The notes below the pieces were generated by a model. That model made no database searches and was not told where the DNA came from. It saw only the letters and a list, made by a program, of their open reading frames with translations. This document shows positions 33,960-45,939 of a stretch of 64,000 nt of DNA, one piece after another (the first letter of the stretch is position 1; each line of letters opens with the position of its first letter). The stretch comes from Phytoseiulus persimilis. Its lineage: Eukaryota > Arthropoda > Arachnida > Mesostigmata > Phytoseiidae. The stretch spans positions 16,798,745 through 16,862,744 of the forward strand of contig CM075102.1 in the NCBI GenBank assembly GCA_037576195.1. Reading direction: 5' to 3'. The position numbers and the translations under genes are program-made.

Positions 33960-35960
33960 TAGAACAGCGGAAGAGAGTCACACCAACATCAGCAGGACTA
34001 TCCGTCGGAGGGAATGCTGGAAGTAGGCTTCAAAAAGAGAAATACCGCAATTCAGACGATGCCCGTTTCTGATGTCATCATGCAGGGTTATCTGACAACC
34101 GAGCGAATCGAGGGAGCGGTCAGGATTCACTGCTCTTCACGATCATCGAATGAATCGAACGAGTTCATCTGCGTCCCCGAGAAGACGAGCAGTCGAAGGA
34201 TATGCCGAGTTTTCTCGAATTAAAGGAGAATCGCACGCTGGACTCGGCCGAGGATTCGCTTGAAACAAACGACAACTCGACATCATCCCAGATAGATTGG
34301 AGCTGAAGCTTTGAGCTCTTATATTCTCCTTAATAACACCAGGTACAGCACCAGCGCCATCTGTGCATAGATCCGGTACTAACGAGGACGCCATTCTCAC
34401 GCTTTCAGATCAAGACTCACTGAGAGAGAACCTCCCGAAGACAAGGATGTGCTCGCGCGCTCCCAGGCAATGAATCTTGGACGTCCAGTTTGCGTATATC
34501 CCGCATTCCACAGAACGCTTTCCACCTCACGATACTCGTCGCCTACTCCACTCGAACGCAGCAGAAACAATATTCTCCTCACGCGATGGGTTTCCAGAGA
34601 AGATACGACTCTTTCCGGCTGGGAAGAGCATTCGCGGAACTCCCATTCGGAGAAGAATGCACGCTGTGTGATGTAAGCGGGACAACGGGTGCACGAGACC
34701 GCTATTTGTGTTCAATGATTGATACCTGCAGTCATCCGCGGGTTCACAAGCATACCTGTCAATTACAGCTGGCGCTCCTCAAGCGTGATAGGGTCATCCG
34801 CGAATGAAGACGTTCAGAACACTAGCGGGGAGAGAACACATTAAGTAACACTATTCGAATCATTGGGAAAATCTCGAAACCACTGTTTCAGGGCCGATGG
34901 CGTGAATACGACATTTCACATTTGTCCAAGGCTCGAATCCATGGCTCGGAAAAGTTCTGAAAACACGGCAGACCCCAAACGACAACGATTCGACTACGAG
35001 CAACGGCACACGAATCGGAGACGAACGACGTCTCGAGCAGAAATGAGGTAAATATTAGGTGCTTGCAAAAGTTCGGAGCGTTCAATTTCGACAGCGAAGA
35101 TCTCCGCTTCTAGGAGGCGCAGAAAAATTGTGAGATAGACCAACTGTGCGAAACTCAGTCAGCTTCCAGCTCCGACCAAGCTCGTGTTGATCCAACGAAC
35201 GGCTTGCCAACAACCCTCAACTTCACGGGAGTGGTCGGGGGTCGGGGATCGGAAAATCGTGATGTTGCGACTCCGGCGAAATTGAGACTAAGAATCACTA
35301 TTCTCTTCTAGGAATCATGAAGACCGTCGAAGATTCAGTCGTTCTTCAGAAAATTGAGCGAATCGGCCGCTGAAAAAGAGGGTATAACGACGCCGAGAGA
35401 TCTGTTTTCTTGGTGATCCTTCGATGATTACTTCCGCCAACAGAACGGTCTCATGGCTGAGACAAGCTGGAATTTCTCTGAAAACGCTCAGAAGACTCTT
35501 GGGAATGTCACTACACACAGAGTGATCGGCATGTCTTCCCTCTGGTGCGATGAGTTCGATTGCTCCGGCAGGGACACTAGCTAGCTTTCTATTGATATGT
35601 CACCTTCTCAAATGTTCGGACCACGAGAAGTGACGCTCGAAACGCTGGGAGAGAAATGACTTCTCCGTCGTCTTCAGATCTTAGGATCACTTCTCGCAAC
35701 GCAACCAACTACTCAATGAGCTCAAGTTTCGTTTTCGAGAGTTTTATGAGCGTTTCCACGAGACCGCTCCATCGGCGAAGAAAAAGTCACCGGAAAAACA
35801 CCAAAATCTGATCTCCCAGAGCCGATATCTCCCGAACTTTATTCGGAATCAGTCAAAATCGGCTTCATCTTCGTTCGGGTCGGTGATCGTCCTGCGAATC
35901 ATATTCAAACTTCGCGACGAATTCGACCCGCCGAGTTGAACCGTTTCATGCTTTCATTGG
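33960..35960. other. Stretch with several open frames, no gene resolved
   Basis: At 35690-35940 all three plus-strand frames translate to protein-like text over 60-80 codons, for example QRNQLLNELKFRFREFYERF in one and PEPISPELYSESVKIGFIFV in another. They cannot all be real, and none is bounded by convincing splice sites. An excellent acceptor-like stretch (CTATTCTCTTCTAG) ends at about 35311. The minus strand at 35518-35315 is open for 67 codons. Confidence 0.35.
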
Positions 35961-35970
35961 TGGAGCACCT

Positions 35971-35981
35971 GGGGGGGGGGG
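35971..35981 (+). repeat. Poly-G tract (G11), first of a pair
   Basis: Eleven G. A second G11 run follows 152 bases downstream on the same strand. Confidence 0.88.
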
Positions 35982-36117
35982 ACTCGACTCGTTGTCCGAA
36001 CTAAGACCCTGTTCGGGTCCTATGGACGAACGCGGAAATTTGGAATTATGTTATCGTCTGCTCGAAGGTGTTCGTGGGTCATCCATCCAGATTTGGACTT
36101 GGTTTTCTCGAGAGGGG

Positions 36118-36945
36118 TCAACGGGGGGGGGGGCTGACCGGGGGAGGTATCGAGTCGAAGAACAGGGGCCAGCGGCGGCGGGCCGGATCGAGTGCTGAGC
36201 CTCTCGTCCCCGATAAAAATTCTTCGTCTTGATGAGCTTGCCTAAAAATGCCGCGCCGTGACACCATCCAACATAAGAATGTACAGTTTAGCTTCGTGAG
36301 GCTCCGGCCATGGATCAGCCTGAAGGAGACGGAGGGGAACGAGGAGGGGTAGGAGGAGGAAAATAGAGGATCGCTCGCCCTGCCTGAGCGAGCGCCCGAC
36401 CGGTCGGTCGTTCGTTCGTCGGGTCTGTCTGTGCGTCGGTTCGCTGGCCGTCTGGATACCGCCTTTCGATCTCGGCCTAAAATGCCCTGCTGGTCCGCTG
36501 GCGCTCGACAAAGAAACACCAAAAGATCGACGAAAGACCAACGCCGATAGCAAACGAGCTCGGCCCGGATCGACTGCGATTCAGTAAACGACCCGGGCTG
36601 CGGTCCGAGTCGACGTTCGACGAGGCTAACAGTGCGCAGCCAATACGTCCCCGTTGCTACAACTGGCCAAGCAGCGGAAGCAACGACCGTTCGGTGGAAA
36701 CCAGTGTATATTTCATGTCGCGCAATCTCGGGATTCGGCTCGTCGGAACTGGAGAAATCCGTAATAAGAAGCCGACGATGTAGGCCGGGCGGACAACCGC
36801 TGCTCTTGAAACACAGCAAACGACGGAACAGCTGCCGATACCCGACCGGAATTTCGAACTCAACGAGAGCCCATGAAACGGAGAGAATTCTCAAATTTGA
36901 TTTCCGCCGAGAGAGCCGAGATGAGATTCGGTGCGATTTCTCCAA
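36118..36945 (-). CDS. 275-codon minus-strand open frame, unknown product
   Basis: Second-longest stop-free frame of the window. The first 150 residues have balanced composition (LRILSVSWALVEFEIPVGYR region, then DEPNPEIARHEIYTGFHRTV). The middle crosses a CGGT/CGAA-type repeat read as RTDRPDERTTDRSG, and the end crosses the G11 tract read as Pro. No signal peptide, membrane helix or family motif is visible. The length is unlikely but not impossible by chance. If real, the first half is the better candidate for an exon. Confidence 0.25.
   Translation of the reverse strand: MEKSHRISSRLSRRKSNLRILSVSWALVEFEIPVGYRQLFRRLLCFKSSGCPPGLHRRLLITDFSSSDEPNPEIARHEIYTGFHRTVVASAAWPVVATGTYWLRTVSLVERRLGPQPGSFTESQSIRAELVCYRRWSFVDLLVFLCRAPADQQGILGRDRKAVSRRPANRRTDRPDERTTDRSGARSGRASDPLFSSSYPSSFPSVSFRLIHGRSLTKLNCTFLCWMVSRRGIFRQAHQDEEFLSGTRGSALDPARRRWPLFFDSIPPPVSPPPR
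36123..36133 (+). repeat. Poly-G tract (G11), second of a pair
   Basis: Eleven G on the same strand as the run at 35971. Confidence 0.88.
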
Positions 36946-36999
36946 AGATCGACTGTTTTGATATCAGCCTCGGAAGGCGCCGGACTTCTCTCGCAACGG

Positions 37000-38340
37000 C
37001 TCGTGCCCGCCATTTGACCCCCGTTCCAGAATGTTCAAGGCGGTTTGGATGAGCTCATTCCTGCACGAAAAGTTCCTTCGCCGCGTGAACAGAGCCCGAA
37101 TTACAAAAACTTGACCGGGAGGTAATGACCGCTCTCGAGATAAGTTCTCTTATCTGTCCATCCCCATGATGTGCCAGCCGGCACGAAACTGCGGATTCAA
37201 TCATTGTACAACGGAGGACGGCGGCGCAGTGACAATTTGATGTTGACAGCGGAATCACGGGCGCTTTTCTACTCCATCGCAGCCTAATTAGCCGTTAGGA
37301 CCTTCTCCCACAAGGCTGTGGGATCATCTCGAAGCCGACTGCGCTCTTGTCGAGCTCAGCTCCTATATCGTCAAAGCTAAAGCTTCGTTCTGTGATTCCG
37401 AACTACGGAAGAGAAAAAAAAGAACGGGAGGATGAGAGGCTCCAAGACAGATGGACTGTTCGACCGGTGTGCCGTCGTGGCGACAGTTGTACTTCGATAG
37501 CCGGAAACTCTTCGGAGATTTGGACTTTGGGAAACTTTGCTGCTGACCGTTTCAGCTTCGCGGCCTGAAAACGGGCGGCTGACCTCTCCTGCGCTCCGCT
37601 CCTTAAGCCTCAACGGGCCCGTCTCCCAAGTTCTACAAGTCGTTTCTGCAGAGTTTCTACGCCCATACCCCTCCCCCAGATATCTGACCGCCTCTGCCTG
37701 GCCCCTGTTGCTGGTCGTTGCATTGCTTGGGCGGACGACCCCTGCTCAAGTCGGCTGGTTTCCTGCGATGGCGGTCGCGGTGGGAGCCATGGCTGCGGTG
37801 ATGTTGGCTGGTCAACGTGGAGGTGGTGGGCAATCAGGCTTTTCATTTCAGGACCACGCTCTCATTGTCGACCAGAAGCTAGGTTGCCGTTCTTTCTTTT
37901 TGTAATTGGAGAGAGAGAGAGAGAACAGTATTGTGATGTCTTTTCAGCGGCAGCGGGGGCTGTTGATGGCTCCTCACATCAGTCTTCCCCACCGCGCTCA
38001 CCTTGCTCGTCTCTTCCGTTCTGTCTGGATGTGCCTTCTTTCCTCTTCCCGAGACTCGGTCCGGCACGCTCAGAAAATCACTGACTCATTTCCATTCCTT
38101 CTGGATTTGAAAACCGGCGCGAAGAGAGCGCTCGTATGCGGAAGAGATTAACAAGCAGCTCGTTTCCAAAAAGATGGATTCTCGGTTCCGGCGGGCATCG
38201 TGTCCGACCACGCCTAATGCAAGTTGCGGTTCTTGCCCGCCTCTCGGCGTAGGAACGGAGCACCGAAAATGAGTCACTCCATCCGGACAGTCGTTCAACA
38301 GTGAGAACCTGAAGACTTCGGCAGCTGCTCGGCAAACGTT
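37000..38340. other. Stretch without a supportable gene
   Basis: Holds a GA8 microsatellite at 37909. A plus frame at 37537-37905 (122 codons) has a hydrophobic run (WPLLLVVALLGRTTPAQVGW) followed by Ala/Val/Met-rich text. It could be a membrane segment of an exon, but no splice bounds were found. Confidence 0.35.
37909..37924 (+). repeat. (GA)8 microsatellite
   Basis: Eight perfect GA units. Confidence 0.9.
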
Positions 38341-38399
38341 GTGAAAACCGAACGTGTTTGTGAAAACTCAAGTGGGTTTGAGCATGAAAGTGGGCTCCC

Positions 38400-39600
38400 T
38401 ACTTCCGAATCTCCGGGCTTATTTCCAGGAAGAATGAGCAAAGCACTCGGTTCGAGACAGGCTTGCGCCCTGAGGGATTATTTTTTCTGCGATATCTGTA
38501 TGAATCTTTTTCACGACGCCTCCGATCACAAACCAAAGTCGATGCCACTGTCTTCGGAAGTTCTCGAGCGATTCGCCAGACACGGTCAGGAGCTCAATGC
38601 CCACATCTGTACTCAAACAAAGCCCAAAGGATATTCTATCACATTTGGATTCTACAGCGCTCTCCCTTATCAGGACACGACTACGTGCGGTTTCCCAAAC
38701 TCCAGGTTTGCCATTAGCCATCTCGGCAAATTCCTAGGAGTCCAAACAGTTCTGGAGGACTTTCGTGCCTGCGTTTCGTGAATTCTTAGCCTGGTACGCC
38801 TCGAATCATGTCCATCTCACCCGAAGCGTTCCAGTTGGTTGAAGTGATAGTGCCGATAGCGATATCCTTGATATTCAGCTCTAATTTTAAGCCTGATCGC
38901 CGCCACCATTATGAACCCTCGAGCGGAAATCGATGAGGAGTTGTCTACAGCTCGAGTGGGCACTCAGAATCCTAGATGAGATGAATTCACGTCTGAGTTT
39001 GTGTATAAACACCCAAGTTTCGAGACCGAGCCAGTTGAGCTGAATTATGTGCCGAGATACCAATAATGCTCCAAGATCACAATTCAAAAGCTTTCAGGAA
39101 AATCTATTCATTCACTGATAACTCCGGAGAATTCGGAATCTATCGACCCATCGGGCCGTGATAAGCCACTTCCACCACCTTCCAAGGAAGCTGACAGCCG
39201 TCAAAGAGTGAGCCGCAGAAATTTGTTGCTTTTTGAACAATAAGCGGACCATGTTCAGAAGTTGAGAAATAGTTTTGGAGAGCGTGATCTGGGACCCTTC
39301 ATTGAGTTCGACGACCTTTCGACGCTCTCTCGAGTCCCGCTACCTATCATTTCCACGATTCCACACGAAGCGTCCCCAACATGAAACAGGATCACATCTG
39401 AATCCACATCAGAATGCCAAAGAAATCGAGTCGCCCTAGCGCGTGCCTTCAATACTGAGACAAAGCTCTCGAATTTTCTGCATTTCAGAAGAGTTCTCAG
39501 AGCCGGTAACATCCAAAAACAACGGATGGGAAGCGACGAGCAGAAACTCCACGAATGTCGCTCGCCGATCTCTTGATGCTCATCGAGTAACGTGTCGTCC
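38400..39600 (-). pseudogene. Decayed coding tract, possible ionotropic-receptor-like
   Basis: The minus strand reads in one frame at 39540-39430 (HPLFLDVTGSENSSEMQKIR), then a second at about 39430-39260 (FLWHSDVDSDVILFHVGDAS), then the third at about 39260-39140 (NFCGSLFDGCQLPWKVVEVA), each handing over to the next as if single bases were lost or gained. Further down, at about 38880-38822, is LELNIKDIAIGTITSTNW, resembling the S1 lobe of ionotropic glutamate-type receptors (DiaiG.iT). A Trp-rich hydrophobic stretch (WHRLWFVIGG) follows near 38490. The order fits N-terminal region, S1, then membrane segment. Stops interrupt it, so it would be a pseudogene. The family call is tentative. Confidence 0.32.
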
Positions 39601-39649
39601 TTCGCCGCCAGAGGGATGCATTTGGTCAATGGACCGGACTCTCGAACCT

Positions 39650-39661
39650 CCCCCCCCCCCC
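39650..39661 (+). repeat. Poly-C tract (C12)
   Basis: Twelve consecutive C. Confidence 0.88.
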
Positions 39662-39876
39662 TACCGGCAGATCTTCGCCTTGGAAAGAAATGATGCGTTG
39701 GGCTCGTGTCGTCGAAGCCGGTGCTAGTAGCGAACACATCATCTGACAGGTGCCTGAATTTAAGCCCTCATCCGGCGGATTTGTTGTTAGGGGGTCGTCC
39801 GAGCAACGTGTGAGCGACGTGTGTTTGCGTTAGGCTAAAGGTGAAATGCGTGTTCTCACCGCGTTCCTCTGCCGCC

Positions 39877-39891
39877 TCGCTCGCTCGCTCG
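39877..39891 (+). repeat. TCGC tetranucleotide repeat
   Basis: Nearly four TCGC units. Confidence 0.7.
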
Positions 39892-39964
39892 ACCCGTCCT
39901 GTTCCTCCACGCTCCGTCTCTGCAGTAGGGAAACAAAAACATGAACGAGATTAGAGCGTCTAGC

Positions 39965-39972
39965 TATAAATC
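39965..39972 (+). promoter_or_regulatory. TATA-like element
   Basis: TATAAATC preceded by GC, with an ATG about 40 bases downstream (CTGTCATGGGAGG). The same 8-mer lies at 48033. No convincing frame follows, so this is weak. Confidence 0.15.
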
Positions 39973-40352
39973 AGAGCTCTTGTCAAGCACCAGGAATCCA
40001 TCCTGTCATGGGAGGCGGCAAACCATATGTAAGGGCGACAGGGCCGACGTGCTCCTTGAGTCGTTTCCCGGCTCCCTGCTTGAGTAGCGTGTTGACGAAC
40101 AGCGCGTGATCGTTTGGTGGCTTTGGTCCGGCCACGGCCGAGTCAAAGGTCAGCCGAAGGCAATCGGTGCGCGGTCCTCACTCGCCCCGGACGAGCCCAG
40201 ATAGCACTATTGTGATCATATATGCTCGGACGAGGCCGGAGACGCCATATCATACCTCTTGCGTCTTGGAATGTCCGTTATTGCTCTTTGTTCGTTCCTG
40301 CAGCAGAACTACTTCCCCGAGCGACAGAGCAGCTAAGCTGCCTACCGCACAT

Positions 40353-40362
40353 CCCCCCCCCC
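40353..40362 (+). repeat. Poly-C tract (C10)
   Basis: Ten consecutive C. Confidence 0.85.
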
Positions 40363-40516
40363 TCACTCCAGCACGTGGGCCGTTCTCTGCACTGCGGCCC
40401 CGCTTCCAGCATTCCCTCCAGCAGAACGGCGCAGCATACGTCTGGATACGACAGGGCTAATATGCGCCCTTGATCAAGTTGCTGCCGCCGCCGGTGGTGC
40501 CCACCTACGGGAAGCC

Positions 40517-41129
40517 GTGAGTTTCAATGACGTCGTTAATGCCGCCCTGCCTTGGATACCATTCAACCTCTACTGTAGAGCGGGCGAGCAGCGTCTTATT
40601 CTTACATTTCTCGGCGAGCAGACCACGTTGCGTTACCAACGAAAAGACTCGCCGTCTCTCGGAGCCGTGTTATTGAAGATTAATGTGTCGGGCGAGGCGT
40701 CCTCTCGATTCTCGATCGTTCATTATCGCATTATTGAGCAAATATTAAATTCCGATGGGAGCGAGCCGTTTTCTCGAGCGACAACGGAATCTCTGAACTC
40801 CGAAGAGACGGTCGGCTCCAAGCACGGATCGGGAACTTGGTGGTGGGATGCAGCGATTGGGAGCTGGAAGATCTCACCAATCATCGAGAGCGTCAACTCA
40901 TCGAGAATCTCCTCCATGGCCTGAAGGGGCCGCAACCTTATGTCGGTCGAGTCGACCAGAAACCCCTCAGCCAGTTCGAGACGCTCCGGCCACGCTGTTC
41001 AGGGAACTTTTCTTGCGAAAGCTCGGTGAAGTAGTCGTTGATGAGGTGCACATCCCGTCGGCGCCACAGTTGACGGAGATTCGGTCGTCTCGAAGTGGCG
41101 AGAGTGAACCGAAACCGCCCGAGGAGTAA
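40517..41129 (+). CDS. Candidate plus-strand coding region, exon structure unresolved
   Basis: Not recognised. A 135-codon frame starts at ATG 40517 (MSFNDVVNAALPWIPFNLYC, later LRYQRKDSPSLGAVLLKINV). A second frame at 40800-41033 reads DWELEDLTNHRERQLIENLL. A third, after a good acceptor (GGGAACTTTTCTTGCGAAAG, 41021), reads LGEVVVDEVHIPSAPQLTEI and ends in TAA at 41127-41129. The acceptor and the acidic, well-composed last piece suggest a terminal exon at 41022-41129. How the first two frames connect is unclear; introns or frame damage would both fit. No membrane helix or known motif is visible. Confidence 0.28.
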
Positions 41130-41258
41130 CTCCTAACCAGCCCTGGAAGTTCGGCCGGACCCGTAACTTGCTTCAGGACCTATCGTTCCGAGTTTTCATG
41201 CACATTTCCGTGTAGATTCGTGTGTGATGCGGTGCACGAACTTTTTTGATCAAGTGGT

Positions 41259-41756
41259 AGCGCATCCCTCGTCGTTATCGCGACACATGGCGATCTCGTC
41301 AGAGACCCATCGGATCAGTGGCCTGGCTGTCAGAAGGCCACTCACGAGACTCGGAGGGAATGCAGCGGTGTGAAGTCAGAGGATCTACCGTCGACCGGCT
41401 CTCCCGCTGACGAAGGATCCTCCGCCGACACCAAAGCTTGGCCGAGAAGAATGGAGACCATCCTCGATGTGTAAGTCGCTCGAGTCGGCGTCAATCTGGG
41501 ACGTTGAACCTGAGTATGCTAATCAACACGCTCACTAAGTTCGCCCAGGCGCCCAGAGCAGCAGATGGGCTCTCGTGCGTGCTTCCCGCTGACAACTCGA
41601 TCCCGTCGTGAGTGTTTCCGATCGAGGAGGCAGCGAGCTCGGGATCGGCCGTGGGCTTCGATATTGACTGACTTGAATGATGAGTCTCTGACCTTGGTGG
41701 GAATGAGCAGCTGCGGGATTGGCTACACAAGGTCTGGTGGGCAGATGGAAAAATAG
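41259..41756 (+). CDS. Candidate plus-strand exon pair, unknown product
   Basis: Not recognised. An open stretch from about 41259 (SLVVIATHGDLVRDPSDQWP, later SEDLPSTGSPADEGSSADTK, then METILD) ends at a consensus donor, CGATGT|GTAAGT, at 41471 in phase 2. The acceptor TCACTAAGTTCGCCCAG at 41548 restores phase (GT|G, Val) and opens a 69-codon stretch (ASILTDLNDESLTLVGMSSC) ending in TAG at 41754-41756. Donor, phase match and codon use support it. The 5' boundary is uncertain, and another GTGAGT inside the second piece (about 41610) could shorten it. No motif is visible. Confidence 0.33.
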
Positions 41757-41759
41757 AGA

Positions 41760-44700
41760 GAACGGCTCGTGAGTAGATGGCCAACTCCGGAAGGCTGGGG
41801 CATACGACTGGTGGAAGGCCGAGTGAGAGAGAGGGGGAGACCGACAACGAAAGAGACAAAGTACGGGAAGAGCAGGAGGTATTACGAAGTAGGAAATTAA
41901 TCTTTTATTATGATCTGTCGCTGCTGCACTGGCCCCATTACCGCTTATCATTGAAGACGTACATCGCTGTTATGGGCTTCGGGTGGGATGAGCTCTGCGA
42001 GCCCAGCGTTCCTCTCTACCTAGAAGCCTACCTCCTACCTGTCTGGCGGGAATAGCCACGACTTCAGCGTCTGAGACCAACAACCGGTGTGTCCGGACGC
42101 TTCAACAGACGCCGTTATCCATCTGGTTGTTTTGCTTGTGATATCCGTTTTTGTCTCCTTCATGGTGGACCTTACATATTTTCCTGGAGCATCCGGAAGG
42201 GACGATTGACCATCATTACGCGTCCTTCTCCTCGTCGGTGACAAACAGCGTGGCGGAGGACGGGGCAGCCAGCAACAACATATTGCAGGGGAGTTATTTA
42301 TTGGAGCTGTCGGCATTTTCCATCCCCGATGCTCCCTCCGCTTGCGTCGTTGGATGCGACTGGATTCGGCTCCATCGGGCACAAGAGGCAGAGACGTAAA
42401 CACTACGCAGCGAATTGTGGGCAAGATCGCGGGAATGACGAACGGTCGGACAGACGGCAGGCAAGCATCAGAGTGGCACGACGTGGGTCATCTTTCCAAT
42501 CCCGCGAAGTGATACCACCGCGCAGCTGTGGAGCTTGAGGAGCTCCGCACCACCAACCCATGAGAGTCGGACCCGTGGCGCAGGAGTCGGCAGTAGCAGC
42601 GTGAATCCGAAACGTTCATCTGTGGCGACCATCTCCTCCCGGCGACAGCTTGGTAAGAGTTCTTCTTGGTTTCTTGTGCGACCGATCGACTGATTGGTGG
42701 TCGGATGGAACCGATGAACGCGCGGTAGGTTCGTCACCGGCTCGGTCGGTTGGAGGTAGATAGGCGGTGCCGTCTGTCCCGTCTCATGGGAGCCGCCTCG
42801 GGGAATCGTGTTAATAAATTGTGTTAAATGATGCAAACTTTCTCCCACTTCGCTGCTGCTCGGGAAACTCCGGCACGCGCGAGAATGGAAGAACAGAAAA
42901 TCTAATAGCATATGCTCTCATCATCATCATAAAACTGATTACAATATCAGCGACTAACACACTATCGCTCCCGAGTTTGCACTTATTTCCCGAGGAAGCA
43001 TCGGGGACTCGGTCGCGCATCGTCATGGGCCTTTTTTCCTCCATCGATTCGCTGTCTATAAGTTTGCTTGTGAGCCGGCTGATGGTGGTGGTCGTGGCGG
43101 CGGCCACGGAACACTTCTCTGTCCTCGGCTGTTATTCCTTAATCGGCGGTCGGACGACGGATGACTTCAAGGAGCAAATTCAGACTTACATGAGGATGAA
43201 TACCTTTCGCATCGCCTGGGAATCCTTCCCCAAGTTTGACCAAGTTCGCAGGTTGTCTGGCTGCGATTCCGTTCCGTCCGTCCGTCCGTCCGTCCTTTCC
43301 TGGAGAGAGGTGTGAAAAACATCGTGATGAAGTGAAGACGGTGTCGACGATGCACTCGACTGGTTCCGGAGGGGAGTCGCAAGCGAGAGGGGCGGGCGGG
43401 CAGACGCCGAAGAGAGGCATCTCCGATGAGGGTGTGCTGGCTCAGGACGTCATCTATGAAGAGGGGAGGAGGTGGGAAATACGAAGAGACGAAGCGAACG
43501 AAGGCAGAGAGCGAGGGGCTGAAAGAGAAAGAGGGGTTGACGGGCCGATAAATCACAAATATCAGAAGCCAAGGGAAGCTCCTCCGTTTCACGGACCATA
43601 TCTTTCTTTTTCTCGTACTTGCTTGCTCGCTGCTGGCTTCTTTCATATTTATGAGCAGCGTGCGAAGGCGAAACTTCTACGTTAAAGTCAGAAAGGACGA
43701 TGGCGACGACGATTTCGCCGGAAGGGGGTGCCCGATGCGTTTTTGCCGGGCTCACCGACAAAATAGCGGCACACGTACGAGGTGCCATCCTGAGGCCTTT
43801 CCTGCGAGCCGAATGCTCTCCTTCGATCCTTTTGCCAGTTTCCGCGTTCTTCTTCTCCCCTCCTCGCTCTGCCGAACGATGATTTGCTCTGGATCGCTAC
43901 TGCACCCTCGAACGGGTTCTCGGCCCCTCTAGATGTTCGCCACACAAATTCCTGTCTCAGACATCTTGACAGAACCTTGACTCCGGTCTGGTGGTGAGCG
44001 CTCGCTTCGCGGCTGCGTGTTACGTGAAACGTCCCACTCTTCCCTGAACGGAAATCCAAGGATTTCGGGTACTTCGGGTACTCAGACTCGGAGCAAAATC
44101 TCGACGGGTAGAGTCTGCAGCAGGGACGAACCGTCATCACTTGCCTGTAATCTACATATATTCGACTTGTCACTTGGGATCTACGGACGATAGAGTACTA
44201 CGGAAGATAAACCCTTCATTTCGATCATGAATCCACGGAATGTCCGAAGCTCGGTGACATGCTTGATTTCCCTTTTCCTCGCGCGGCTCTCCGATCTGTT
44301 CCGATAAAACGCAGTCCCCTGTATTTCTGAGGACTCATGGTCCGCTGCTGAAGCTTGTGAAAATCGACCATTCCAGCTGGATCCCCTCAACTTCATGATA
44401 CATACTGTCCGCGAGGCGGAGATTCTTCAGGAATTTCAAGTTGCGATCCGTCTCCAGTTTGCCTCCCCCTCTCTCCGTTCCTCCTTCCCCCATTTTGCCG
44501 GGAAACCCGTCGGGCACATTCAGTGCAGCCGGTATCTCGTTAAAGTCTCTTTCTTTCCATCGATCTCACGGTGAAAGAGAAGAACTCTTGCAGCTCGGTT
44601 TCAGTCAGCACAAAAAGTGAAGTCCTTGCGAGGGTCTTTTCTCCTGGCCACCCATGAAACCTCACATTGATGGCATTCAGATGCAAATTCAAACTTCGTC

Positions 44701-45920
44701 AAAGTTCAATTCATCTCTGTTAACTCGAATGCGCATGGCTCAATCGGGATCCCGCGATCGATTCTGCATTGACCGCCGCGCGCCCTGCGCAACCGTCAGT
44801 TCCGACATTGATTGCTTGAATTTCAACGAGTGGTAGCTCCGGCTCGTGATCGGCTCACTCAAAACCACGAACAGCGTTTCTGCATGCCGCTCGTCTGACA
44901 GTTTTGAGTCGTCTTTGTGCTGGCGCAATCGGCCGCGGTCGCCAGGTTCGATTGGCAGAGCGGGAGGGATCCGAGCCCGGATTCCTCGTATTTGTTAGCG
45001 TTCGAGGAGGAATTTCGAGTCGGCGAGCGAGGTTGACGCGAGCTTTCCAGGAGGCGGTGGGGAACAAGCGGAACACTCTACGGGCGCAGAGCTGGAAGTA
45101 TGGAGCCTTTGTTGAGGAACAATCCTATCATCCAGGGAGCGCCATCGACTATTTTTATAAGCTGTGAACAGTGGCGCACAGAAATGCCATTCCCTGAGTG
45201 ACCCAGAACAACGATCTGGCGACGCGGAATGAGTCAAGTGCTTTATTAGGAGTCCCACAGACCCACCTTCCGACCCACCCGCCAGCGGTTCGACGCGAGT
45301 GGAGGCAGGCGAATAAATCGGCTGCCACCGCGTCTACGGTGGCCTGGGACCACAAAGGACTGCCACGCGTATTGTTGCGTTTAAATACGACTCGCTCCCT
45401 CAATTGACCGCCTGTTGGCAGGTGCCATTGTGACAAGCCAACCGCCCAAGCCAAGGCAAAATAAGGAGTCTTCCGGGCGGAATGGGCTCGCCGGTCACTG
45501 CGGTGACCGGGTCTCTTCGATACCGGGCTTCTTTTCTCCCTGCGCTTCCTGCGATCACACGCCAATTCTGTGGACTCGTGCGCTGAATTCAGGAGCACGT
45601 CCCCCGAAGTCTTGGTGATCGCAAGTCGAAGTTCGGAATACGATCTTTGTTCCTCCCACGTTGTGTCAGTTCCTCCAGCCTCTCCAGACCATGACATGTT
45701 CGCGGTGCCGGTGGCATCTTGGAACGCTTCTCGCGCCGGGTTGCTCCCTGTCTCACGGCGGCGCCAACTGACGTTTGCAATCAGCGCCGAGAAGAACAAG
45801 CAGCGGTGGATGTCGCGAGCGGAACGCCGAAGACCTCCCAGCTTGTCTAGACTGCCGACAAAGACGGACCCGGAGCGTTCTCGTACTCAATCGCACTAAT
45901 GTTGTGTTCTGTCCGTGTGC
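41760..45920. other. Stretch without a supportable gene
   Basis: Open frames reach 164 codons (plus 42821-43315) and 214 codons (minus 45155-45799), with none recognised. A plus frame at 42151-42399 reads ASNNILQGSYLLELSAFSIP with fair composition. A minus-strand GTAAGT donor lies at about 43189. A TCCG repeat lies at 43273. Confidence 0.35.
43273..43292 (+). repeat. (TCCG)5 microsatellite
   Basis: Five perfect TCCG units, read as Pro/Ser/Val repeats in overlapping open frames. Confidence 0.88.
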
Positions 45921-45922
45921 TG

Positions 45923-45937
45923 TTTTTTTTTTTTTTT
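45923..45937 (+). repeat. Poly-T tract (T15)
   Basis: Fifteen consecutive T, the only long T run. It is too isolated to call a retrotransposon tail: I see no element or target-site duplication beside it. Confidence 0.85.
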
Positions 45938-45939
45938 GT

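Noticed and set aside
40800..41129. Retrotransposon gag/pol fragment
   Set aside because: The pieces (LIENLLHGLKGPQP, LGEVVVDEV) contain no zinc knuckle, protease, reverse-transcriptase or integrase motif, and no terminal repeats are seen.
45155..45799. 214-codon minus-strand frame as a gene
   Set aside because: Arg/Ser/Thr-rich with no motif or splice support; length is within chance for this window.
45923..45937. Poly-T run as the tail of a retrotransposed copy
   Set aside because: No reverse-transcriptase frame, target-site duplication or processed gene body is visible beside it.
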